From Gautieria morchelliformis (Eukaryota > Basidiomycota > Agaricomycetes > Gomphales > Gomphaceae): DNA of 64,000 bases. Under the pieces are notes generated by a model. It saw nothing but the letters and a program-made list of their open reading frames with translations, was not told the origin of the DNA and searched no databases. Shown one piece after another: positions 21,451 through 31,569 of this stretch (position 1 is its first letter; each line of letters starts with the position of its first letter). The stretch lies in the NCBI GenBank assembly GCA_015179125.1, contig WHVA01000104.1, forward strand, positions 186,001 through 250,000, read 5' to 3'. The position numbers and the translations under genes were made by a program.

Positions 21451-21899
21451 AATCACTATAGGCCAGAGAGATTAGCACCGCACAGAGCCTAGCAAAAACC
21501 AAGAAGGGAAAGAAATAGCAAACTGATCAGTTATGGACACACCCAAAATTGGTGCCAAAAAGGAAAATTGCTATGAGAATAGGAAGATACCTAAGGAGTG
21601 ACAGCCTGGAGAACAGATCTGGAATGAAGAGGTTAAATCAAGCCTGAAAAAGTTATATAAAACAACCAAATATACCAGAGGGACTTAGATATATCTAATA
21701 AGCATCCAAGAAAAGTAAAAGTGACCGCCAAACTCACCAATGACAGGAAGGCCTGTTGGAGGACCTGATAACAAAGTCTAAATTAATTTCAAAAAAGCAA
21801 CAATGTGATGAGAACGAAAACCTACCAAAGGAATAGGAGGCTTGGAAGTATATCTGGGATGAAAAAGGCCTAAGTAAGCTTGAAAAACAGCCAAAATAA

Positions 21900-23000
21900 A
21901 CTTTAAAAAGCAAAATCAAAAGAGAAAAACATACCCAAGGCACTGCAGAGCTTCTAGCATGAGCAAACCATGCAAAAAAGCAAAAATGAGGGCAGGATGC
22001 TCACCAGAATGCAGGCAGACACCCACAGGTAGAGTGAAGAGGAGCTGAGAGGTGTAATCTGGCATGAAAAGGGGAAAAAATGGGGCAAAAAAGCGAAAAT
22101 TAACAGAGAAAAGGGAAATTGCACTGAGCATGAAATCATACCTAAGAGATATGAGGCTGAGAGTGTATATTTTTGCCAGGCCAAAATAAGCCTAAAAAAG
22201 CAAAAATAAAAAGAGAAAAACATACCCAAGGGACTGCAGAGCTTCTGGCATGAGCAAACCATGCAAAAAAGCGAAAATGAGGGCAGGATGCTCACCAGGA
22301 TGCAGGCAGACACCCACAGGCAGAGTGAAGAGGAGCTGAAAGGTGTAAACTGGCCTAGAAAGGGGAAAAAAAGGGTCAAAAAAAGCGAAAATTAACACAG
22401 AAAAGGGGAATTGCTCAGAAGATGAAACCATACCTAAGAGATATGAGGCTGGGAGGATAGATCTGGCATGAGAAAGGCAAAAATAAGCCTAAAAAAGTGA
22501 AAATAAAAGAGAAAAACATACCCAAGGCACTGCAGAGCTGCTTGCATGAGCAAACCATGCAAAAAAAGCGAAAATGGGGCCAGAATGCTCACCAGGATGC
22601 AGGCAGACACCCACAGGTAGTGTGAAAAGGAGCTGAGAGGTGTAATCTGGCCTAAAAAGGGGAAAAAATGGGGCAAAAAAGCGAAAATCAACACAGAAAA
22701 GGGGAATTGCTCAGAGGATGAAACCATACCTAAGAGATATGAGGCTGGGAGGATAGATCTGGCATGAGAAAGGCAAAAATAAGCCTAAAAAAGCGAAAAT
22801 AAAAGAGAAAAACATACCCAAGGCACTGCAGAGCTGCTTGCATGAGCAAACCATGCAAAAAAAGCAAAAATGAGGGCAGGATGCTCACCAGAATGCAGGC
22901 AGACACCCACAGGCAGAGTGAAGAGGAGCTGAGAGGTGTAATCTGGCCTAAAAAGGGGCCAAAAATGAGTTAAAAAAGCGAAAATTAAATGAGACACACA
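21900..23000. repeat. about 295-bp tandem repeat, four units, in the 5' part of Helitron H1
   Basis: CATACCCAAGG(C/G)ACTGCAGAG recurs at 21931, 22225, 22517 and 22814. Each unit also carries CAGGCAGACACCCACAGG and one to three AAAAAAGCGAAAAT motifs. It is non-coding in character; apparent long minus-strand frames here come from the repeat. Confidence 0.85.
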
Positions 23001-23521
23001 CCAGTGAATGAAAAGCTTCTGCATGCCTCATCAGGGTCAGTCAATTGATCCAGGAGGTGAGAACATACCTGAGACAGAAATAGATATGGAAGAAGCACGC
23101 TGGGAGGACGGTGGGAGAGCGTGATGGCAGGGGGTAGAGAATGCGCGTCATGCGCAGCGTCTTAGTCAGGATTAGACGCTGCTCATGGCTGTGCCGCTCG
23201 CATTCAAGCCCCGCCATAGTGCGTGGTTTGTTTGCGTCTTAGTCAGGATTATGTCAGGCTTATGTCAGGCTTATGTCAGCGGAGCATGCTGTTTTCATAT
23301 AGCGAGGCCCACAACCGCCCCCCCTAGAACTTTATACTATAGATAGAGGACGCCCTAATAGGGCACCCTTATGTAATCTCTAACCCTAACCCTAAAAGTG
23401 GCCAAAATCCTGAAGTCGAGTTTGAAAAAAAAAACTACTCATCAGATTTCACATCAAGGATGCCTCCCCACTCATAGTCTATGTATTGTAATAGACAATA
23501 TTAGTTTGTAATATATATTAG

Positions 23522-24284
23522 CTATGGAGTATGCCGAACTCATAATCCTATACTACCAGGAGCGTGAGAATATATTGTCACAAGCGCGTCCACTCCAGCC
23601 CACAACCATTTGTCCATTCCAGCCGACGCCCACCGCATCATATGTAAGTATGCCACCTATCCCCCTCACAGTCTTTTATACACTCCTATAATTTCACAAG
23701 CAGGCTAGCTTGTCTGGGGCATTGCAGTGTCACTATCAGGGCAGCTGGATGCAATCCAGAATCTCAGGTTGGTTGCAGTTGGTCGCAAAAGAGACCAAGG
23801 AGGAGCAGAAGGAGCAGGAAAAAGAAGTGAGTTAAAAGGGCTTGATAGAATATCTTCATTATATAATGAACAGGCTCAGAATGTGTCTGAATCTGTGCGA
23901 CTGGCCATAGTGACTGGCGAGCAGCCAAGGCACAAGCGCCGACGTTCACAGTCGCCATCATGTGATGATTCTGGCGAGGAGAATGAAGGGAGCGCAGTGG
24001 TGAGAACATGTGGGACAGAGACATGTGAGGGCTCAGGATGCAAACATTCACGTCCGAGAACCAGGCGAAGGACAGAAATGGCACAGATGGTGGAGTTCCT
24101 GGAGGAAGCGTGTGCAGAGGAGAGGAAAGCGTGTGACGAGGAGAAGAAAGCGCGTGCGGAAGAACGTGAGGAGGAGAGGAAGGCACGCAATGCGCTTCTT
24201 GAGGAGACACGTCGCACGAATGACCAGCAGGAGAGGACAAATGCGGCCCTTCTGGATATCTTGCGGCAAGCGCTCCTCAATTAG
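23522..24284 (+). CDS. small charged coiled-coil protein inside the TIR element
   Basis: Probably two or three exons. ATG at 23523 opens MEYAELIILYYQERENILSQ up to a GTAAGT donor at about 23643. The frame resumes near 23727 (SGQLDAIQNLRLVAV...) or, with another intron, near 23874. It ends at 24284 in a long Glu/Lys/Arg coiled coil (EERKACDEEKKARAEEREEE) and LLDILRQALLN. A basic KRRRSQSP segment could be a nuclear signal. I do not recognise the family; such passenger proteins in DNA transposons may bind DNA or the transposase. Confidence 0.45.
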
Positions 24285-24419
24285 TTTTCAATTGTTTTAG
24301 ATTCTATCATGTGGGAAATATTAGTTCATTGGGCGGCAATATTACTGTACGGTAATATGAGATTATCGTACATAATATATACTACAAACTAATATACTCT
24401 AATGCATCAAGTACCTCCA

Positions 24420-24800
24420 GATCAATAATAAAGTGCTATGCATAGGCAGCTTTGCTTTCTGAGCCATCCAAAGTCTGGTGTCCATGATACCTTTGGTTTC
24501 GGTTTGCCCAGGCAGCCATTGAGCCAGAAAAGCCTTGTGAGTATGCTGAAATGAATATTGCAGATTGATTTGCATAGCTACTCCAAAAAAATAAAATAAA
24601 ATAAACAATGAGTAATCCATATTCAGATGATGGACTTGAAAACCACTGACCGCTGAATTTGGCTCAATGGGATATCATCGAGGCCATTGCGCTCCATGGC
24701 ATCTATATCTGTTGTTTGTGCACTTGACCTGTATCGGAGCTTGACTGCACCCCAGTATTGCTTAATAAAGTTGAGCTCACAATGAAATTTTGGATAAAAG
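24420..24800 (-). pseudogene. DDE (IS630/Tc1-like) transposase C-terminal remnant
   Basis: The minus strand reads [20 protein letters not shown], then [14 protein letters not shown], an intron of about 70 bases (GTCAGT...GGAG|T), then SYANQSAIFISAYSQG and MAAWANRNQRYHGH. This is the C-terminal part of a DDE transposase common in basidiomycetes ([15 protein letters not shown]). The expected catalytic Glu after NFI is Lys here. The N-terminal two thirds of the protein are missing, so the element cannot move itself. Confidence 0.75.
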
Positions 24801-25210
24801 TCATTCAGGGCACCTTTTCTCAGGTTTTCAAGGCATGCCAGTCACACTTTAGACTTCCAGCCCATGCTGGATGCTCTAGGTATAGAGATGTGGTTGGTTC
24901 AGCTAGCTTTTCTTCAATTTTCGCTGATGTCACGTGATTGATTACATAAGCGGCCAAATGTCCTTTGTCGTCCTTGCCCCCAAATTTTCTGAGCATGTCC
25001 TTGCATCATACACGTGATTTCCTGCACATTTGTAAAATTCAAGTTTTTTGTCTATATACAGCTCAATTTTTATTCAAATAATATTCTGTTTCCTGGGACT
25101 CATTTATAGAGGTTACTTGCATGGATTGTAGGAGGCAAAGTGGTATTGAGCTCAAAATATTGGGCTAAAGTAGATTATGTAAGGGTGCCCTATTAGAGCG
25201 TCCTCTATCT

Positions 25211-27043
25211 TAGACGCGTCCGCGGACTGGCGCTCCCCATGGCTGGGGCGTTCTGCAAGCCTTACTTCTCGGACTGGCAAGCAGCTTTTGCTTATCAAAG
25301 CTACTTCTCGGGAATTGAGCTGGGGACTGAAAGCCCCTGGTATGTCACGTTCCCAAATCTCTTTCAGCTACACGGCTCCAGCTTTTCCAATCCGTGCGGT
25401 TATTTCGATCTTGACATCTCTGGCCATGTTTCGACTATCACATCGCAAGCGAGGGGATAGGAAAGAGGTAGTGGAAGACAAGGATGGGTGGAATGTGCGT
25501 CGCATCTAAAATCTGGTCCGTTGTAAACAGGGAAGATAATAGCGGTGTTATCTCGCATCCAGGGCTTATAATCATGCTAGCCTGCAATGGCTCTTGCCAC
25601 AGAGTGATCCGGTCAACCACATATCCATGTCTCTCGCTGCAAATTCGGAGATCATGCCACTCTCACAGAAGTTCAAAGGCTGAGTCGCCCACAGCACTCC
25701 ACTCCTCTCAAGTTCGCACTACCTGCCAGTGATGAGATTCCCAAATCATATCTTTCATCCTCTTACCCAGCCCTCAAGCGCAAGGAAACCCCTTGTTGCT
25801 TTTCCTGCGCTTACATCATGCATTATGCTGTGCGAGGCATTCTGACACACGTCTGTCGTTGGCACGCAACCAACTGTCCGGGAGACCTTCTGCCTTGGAC
25901 GTGCACTCAACTGGAACGTGTTGAAATGTGTCTGAATTACTCTCGTGCTTGCTCCTGGTGATTATCGGTCGACCAAGAAAATCGTTCCCAAGGTCCGATT
26001 TCAACACTGTCGAAATAATTTAAGGACACGCGATAGGGCGGATTGGCTTTACGACACAACATCTGTATTAGGAGGAGATGTTGAACTTGTTCCGACCGGT
26101 GACGTAACGCAGCTGCTGTCCGTTTTGCGTTCGCAGGTGCTCAGACATTATAAGCATGTTGAAGAGCACAAGTTCTCGGTTTTATGGGGGCAGTGCTATG
26201 GGGCATTTAATTCTCACAAGTGACATTATGCCTATGCCTACATCATTTCTACCCGTATGTCACTGCCACTGGGGCCCAGTAGGGTAGTGCGATCGAGTAT
26301 TTCGCCGGTTCCCGGCATGTTGCTCGGAACTATTATCATCAACGCACAGCGCCCTTGCGTCAGGAGTCAGGACGATGGGTCCCGTGTTACCTGTCACTAG
26401 ATCCGCCTTGTACACAGCTGTACTGGTCATCGTGTCGGACCCCCAAATCGGCCCTGATTATACAGTGCAGCTCATTGTCCATCTAGTAGGCGCGCCGCTG
26501 TAGCGTCAAGCGTTGCAGTACCAGCAATTTTGAGGGACAGTGAAATACTTCCTTGAGAGCCAGAAATGCATCATTTACCCATGGTGCATCGAGAGTCCCG
26601 ATCAGATGAAGCTGCGTGTCTGAGGTGAGGCCTCACCGCCAAAACTATGTGGTGCTCAATTATCAACTGGACCTCACTTCAAATTGCAGGTACCTTGAGA
26701 GTCAACACCGATCTAGCAGAGTCTGGCCGTCAAAGGACCCAAGGGCTCAAGGTTTATTAATCAGGAGACGAGAGGACGGGGCCTTGCACAGCTTTCTTCA
26801 TGTGTACTGACTGACGCTCGATCAGATCAACCTACTTAGTGCACACGCGGCGACTTCCTCGACGACCCCCAAAATTGATGATTCCCACCTTTCTATGTAG
26901 GCAGGAACAATCACCAGTGCCTTAGCACAGGCGTGCGTTTCATCGCTTGGCTCACGTATATTATAAGAGAATGAATGTATGTCCAGAGATGTACGCGCCG
27001 TAATGGCCTCTTATCCCCAGTGCCCATTACCTGCCCATGAAAC
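25211..27043. other. no supported gene
   Basis: Several frames of 60-90 codons exist on both strands (for example 25239-25460 and 25945-26223), but none shows a domain, signal peptide or splice structure I can defend. Confidence 0.45.
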
Positions 27044-28615
27044 ATGTTTAACATTCCTATCGCGTGGTCAATCAATAGGCCTGACGGTGAGTCTGTCTTT
27101 TCAACCCGGTCGGCACACCCACAGCCAACCTGCCTGACATCTCTAAGGTCGCAACCGTTGTAGGATTCGTCTCAACATTAGCAGTTCTGTCTCTGTTCGG
27201 TCTGGTTATTGTAAGTGCATCCGAATACATGTAGGTCCAATCATAGGACTCATGGGAGATAGAGAAACTCACTGCGCGCCCGGCGAAATAACCTCCCTGG
27301 CGAGTTTAAGTTTTTCCGATCCCCATTAGATATATACATGGTGTGGTGTGGTGTGGCCTGTGACAGCCCGCGCGATTAACTGATGTAATTGTGGGACCAG
27401 TGCTCTCTCCTCGTTTCGGATTTGCTTCAGGGGATAGGTAAAATATTCAATGTCAGGTGGCTTCACGACGGCATTCTACAGTGCGGAAGTTATTGTACAG
27501 CGCAAGGCATGATTTGATTCGTACTTCACCTTGCAACCTCCACTCCTGACACCCTCGGCGGTGCTAGGTCTGATACAGCAACTGGGTGAGACCGGCGTTG
27601 CGCAAGGAACCCTGGTTCGCATTCTTTTCTTCACTTATATTATATGAACTACAGGCGATTTCTAGGCAATTGCTGCGCACACCTTCGTGATAATATTCTA
27701 CAGGAAAGGGTCAGAAGCGAAAATGGTTGCGTATCTGATCGTAGCAGCAATATGGATCTATGTTATACTGTTTGCCGTCATTGGTGCGACAGTTTTCGAC
27801 GACGGAGACAACAGATATATTACACCAGAGCCGTAAGCATCACTTCCTTCCCCAAGAGATTGCTGATCTTCTCTTTAGCTACTGTGAGCCAGCAATATCG
27901 CTAGCTACATTCGCCTCTGACCTTTGTAGGGTGCTGGATTGGATCGAGACATACAGGAGCCCAGTTAGCGGGAGAGTACGTCTGGATGTGGTTATGTGCC
28001 CTTGTCTCGCTCATCCTCTATGTCCCACTCTGCTTCTGTCTTGGCGGCTACATTGAAGCGGACAGAGGTCGATGGTGGGCCATCCGTATCGGGAGGGCGA
28101 AGAATCCAAGTGCAGGGGAGCCTGATATCAGAATTGAAAAGCCAAGGCCGGGGAAGGAGGCGTTCGTCATGCTGTTGTTCGTAGTCTGACCTCCATTTAC
28201 TCTAGCAAAACTTCGCTGAAAATTGTTTAGATATCCCATATCATACGTCATTTTAGTTCTTCCAGACTCGATCTGCCGGTGGATGCAATTCCGCAACCAA
28301 ACGGTACCCTCTGCCGGAGTTTTTTTCAGTACTTCTATCTTCGGTCTCAGCGGCCTCGCGAATGTTGTCCTACTGATGTATACCCGGCCAGGTACCTCTT
28401 CCTTCCCGTATAGATTGCGGCAAAACCAACTATGGTCTTCTATAGGTTTATTGCTCCTCAACGAACCTGCAACCAGGCGCGCGTCCGAAGCCAGGCTTTG
28501 GGGCCCCTTCGCCGACAGATCACCGACGAGAAGTGAAGGTCTTAGACTGCGCACGGCAAATCCAATACTAAGTAGTATCGAGGAAGAGGAAGAAGATCAC
28601 CACTGCCGGAAATGA
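27044..28615 (+). CDS. seven-transmembrane receptor-like protein (GPCR-like), model partial
   Basis: Supported exons: 27044-27086 and 27125-27210 (TM1, VATVVGFVSTLAVLSLFGLVI); about 27437-27509 (GIGKIFNVRWLHDGILQCGSYC); about 27570-27614 (LIQQLGETGVAQGTL); about 27674-27830 (AHTFVIIFYRKGSE, MVAYLIVAAIWIYVILFAVI, then TVFDDGDNRYITPEP); about 27930-28175 (CWIGSRHTGAQLAGEYVWMW, SLILYVPLCFCLGG, RWWAIRIGR); and 28230-28615 (ISYVILVLPDSICRW through TM7). The order is typical of Agaricomycete GPCR-like proteins with a YCxxQGxIQQxGETGVA motif. The intron after CTAQ uses a GC donor. I could not place TM2 or phase the join before CWIG, so the gene may be damaged. Confidence 0.55.
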
Positions 28616-29194
28616 TCATTCTAAACAAACCGTGGGGCGGGGGGAGACCAGCTGTTAACATATTTCACTTGTATTACTCCATGTACCATCATACTGTAAC
28701 TGCGCAATTGAGTGTACCCGCAATCTATTGCTAGCATGCTGGTAATTGAAATTCGAAGCTGAGGTCGACTTGCAAAGACTGTACGTGTTGAGCGCAGGAG
28801 CGTCAAAAACTTACATAAAAGTAAAAAGCCAATAGAAACCTGAATGGTGGTAATATTCGATCAGGATTCAACTCGTGGACTGAGCATTTTGTCAAGGGTT
28901 CTGGTATAACCTCACGTCTGAGACACGCTATAATCAACAAAAGACCAGCTTCCTCTCACATGAGGACAGTCAGGACTTCAAGACAGAAAGGCTCAGCTAT
29001 ATAGTGGGTAACAATTAGTAATTATTAATTAGCATCAGGAGCGGGGCGCAGTTGACCAGACATTTGCCAAGAATATAAACTGAATTGAAAATAGCCACCA
29101 ATATATACGAAGCACACTCAAATGCAGTACTAGGTATACTGCTGCCGCGACGGTTGGCGATTATGTAATCCTCAACGTCCTCATCCTTGCCTTG
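28616..29194. other. intergenic, upstream of the chitin synthase activator gene
   Basis: No coding sequence is supported. AT-rich near 29000-29100; no clear TATA element assigned. Confidence 0.5.
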
Positions 29195-30807
29195 ATGCAA
29201 CCTTCACATTCTCTTCCTCGAGAACTTCAACACCCACCACCCAGACAGTCCTCTTTCAACGAGTCTCCCTTTGTCCCTCCAGACGATTCGTCGCAGTACG
29301 CTACCCATCGCTCGCAGCATGGCGACTCCCAGTATGGTGGTAGTCGCCAGCTAGCACATTCTCAATACGGTGACCCTCGCCAGACGCAGTACTACCCTGA
29401 AGAAGATCAAGACAATGGACGACAGTCCTTTTACCAGCAGTCCTCATACCCACAGCCGACTCCCCACCGCAATGTCAACGACCGCCCTCCTTCTCCGTCT
29501 GGCCCACTCCTAGACCACTCGCACTTACGACCAGGAAACCAGGCGGCCTTGCTCTCGCATCAGCGCACCCTCGAACTCTACCGCGCAAACGCCAAGAAGA
29601 CCCAGGATCCAGAGATCCAGTTTGAGTTTGCAGTCTTCATGATCGACGCATCTAAGTCGCTCCCCATCCCGGAGCCGACAAAGGGAAACGTCATGGAGGT
29701 CGAAAAGGCCATCGAAAAGCGTGACGATCTCGTCCGGGAGGCCACCAGCCTCCTCAAACGTCTCGCCGACCGTGGGCACGCCGCCTCCCAGTACTTCCTC
29801 GCCGACTGTTACGCTAATGGCCTCGGCACCGTCAAGAACAGGCAGGACTTTGACCGTGCATACCCACTCTTTGTCCTTGCGACGAAGCACGGACATCCTG
29901 ATGCCGCTTATCGTGCTGGCACTTGTTGCGAGAACGGATGGGGCTGTCGCCGTGAGAGCGCGAAGGCTGTCCAGTTCTATCGGAAGGCTGCAGCGGCCCT
30001 CCATCCTGGAGCTATGTACCGCCTCGGTGTCGCAGAGCTCAACGGCGAGCTCGGCCTCTCCAGGAGCCCTCGTGAAGGTGTCAAGTGGCTTAAGCGCTCA
30101 GCCGAGCATGCCACGACCGAATTCCCTCATGCGCTTCATGAGCTTGCCCTCCTCCACGAGCGCGGTATTGAAAATGTCGTTTTTGTCGACTTGGAATATG
30201 CTGCGGAGCTTTTGGCCCAGGCCAGCGAGCTGGGAAACGCACCGAGCGCATACCGGCTTGGCGAGTGTTATGAGTATGGCAAGATGGGCTGTCCCCAAGA
30301 CCCTGCTCTTTCCATTCACTATTATGTGGGTGGCGTGTTCTAGTGAATTTGACGTCCCACTCACGTGGGTGCAGAACATCGCTGCGCAACAAAACCATCG
30401 TGATGCGTGCTTTGCCCTCACGGCATGGTACCTGGTCGGCTCTCCGGGCGTACTACCTCAGTCAGACACAGAAGCGTTTTTGTGGTCCAAGAAGGCTGCC
30501 GAAGCCGGACTAGCTAAAGCAATGTATGCCCTTGGTTACTTCTATGAGGTCGGCATTGGCACGCAACCGAGCATGCAAGAGTGAGTCTGTCGAACCGTTT
30601 GTTGCACTTGGCCTGACCACTTTTGGAAGTGCTACCCAATGGTACAAGCGTGCGGCAGACCTGGGTGACAAACGAGCCGCCCAACGGCTCAAGGCATCTC
30701 AGCACGGACCACTCCCAGTACCCGGCGGGCCTGGGTCTGTTTTAAGGAGAGACGGGACATCGGGAGACGGTGGGGAGGGGAAGGGAAAGGAATGTATCAT
30801 AATGTAA
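29195..30807 (+). CDS. SKT5/CHS4-type chitin synthase activator with Sel1 repeats and CaaX box
   Basis: Three exons (29195-30325, 30375-30580, 30630-30807), each intron 49 bp and in phase, giving 504 codons. Residues 1-120 are Gln/Pro/Ser-rich and disordered. Residues about 120-460 are Sel1-like repeats (AASQYFLADCYANGLG, DAAYRAGTCCENGWGC, GAMYRLGVAELNG, PSAYRLGECYEYGKMG, KAMYALGYFYEVGIG). The protein ends CIIM, a farnesylation-type CaaX box; yeast Chs4/Skt5 also ends in a CaaX motif and brings chitin synthase III to the bud neck. Start chosen at the first ATG; it is preceded by a TTG codon in the same frame. Intact, single copy. Confidence 0.9.
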
Positions 30808-31569
30808 CCCTTTCCACGATCGCGCGGTCACGGCTTGTTTACAATAGACGGCTATCATTGATATGGAGAACTTAATGTATTTTACACATGGAGCTCCGTA
30901 TGGGCCAAGTATCTGCAATAGTATACCGTTATAAACTTAGATAAGTGATGGCGACTAGTAAGGCTCATAAAGAGCTGGTAGTATGCACAATAAAAGGTGT
31001 ATTTTGTGCAGTAAACCCCAGGTGCTGAAATATCGAAGCATCGGCACTATCGGCGCTGCACGTAGCATATAAGCTTAAGAGGATCAAGGGAATTAAGATA
31101 TTCCACCTATACTGTATAGGGCCTTGCCCAAAGGTATAATAAATGGAATTATAAAAAAAATAAAAATAAAATAAAATAAAAATAAAAAATAAAGATATTC
31201 CAGAAACCCCAGTACATGATCATCCAGAACAACAACATGGTCGCCGGCGAGGGACAAGCTGCAGGGTAGGACGCTGTGACGAACCATACTCGTGAAAAAG
31301 CTTCTCAAAATATTTCCACGTATTTTCAGTTGGCACCTGGAGGACATGTCCAATAAAGGGCAGGCCCTTGGGCAACATCATGACGACGATAAGGGCAATT
31401 GAGCACCCGTGATAATATGCGGCATTCCAGGTCAAAATGTTACATTCCAATACACATTACATACATAATAACTCTACACAGACCCGACAATCTTCCACTG
31501 CGAAGTCGGTTGGCATCAGCATTGCCAAGTTATGGCCCTATTTACTCGAATGTGAGCCTGAGCGTCGAT
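30808..31569. other. intergenic between convergent genes, with an A/T simple repeat
   Basis: Holds an AAAAATAAAATAAAA-type simple repeat at 31157-31195. No gene is supported; the two flanking genes converge here. Confidence 0.55.

Larger units (their letters stand above)
15716..23343 (-). mobile_element. Helitron (H1), 7.6 kb with Rep and helicase genes
   Basis: On the minus strand, the 5' end is TCTATAGTATAAAG at 23343, preceded by host A. The 3' end is the stem-loop ACCCGGTGCGAAGCACGGGT then CTAG at 15716. It contains, 5' to 3', about four copies of a 295-bp repeat, a two-unit 180-bp repeat (21137-21450), a Pro/Ala-rich frame, the Rep domain and the PIF1 helicase. Its CTAG end touches the TC start of H2 with no base between. 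Several frameshifts show it is no longer autonomous. Confidence 0.9.
23344..25210 (-). mobile_element. IS630/Tc1-like TIR transposon, defective
   Basis: Terminal inverted repeats of about 33 bp: GAGGACGCCCTAATAGGGCA at the left end, and the reverse complement GAGGACGCTCTAATAGGGCA at the right end, continuing CCCTTA. TA flanks both sides, the target used by Tc1/mariner-type elements. It holds a transposase remnant on the minus strand and an unrelated small frame on the plus strand. Its left edge abuts Helitron H1, which is inserted between A and the first T. The left TIR is followed by CTAACCCTAACCCTAA, a short telomere-like run. Confidence 0.75.

Noticed and set aside
21954..22431. Hydrophobic minus-strand frames that look like membrane proteins
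   Set aside because: They arise from the 295-bp non-coding repeat; the same sequence recurs in each unit and codon use is that of T-rich DNA.
23764..24280. Minus-strand frames opposite the coiled-coil gene
   Set aside because: Shadows of the plus-strand Glu/Lys/Arg coding sequence.
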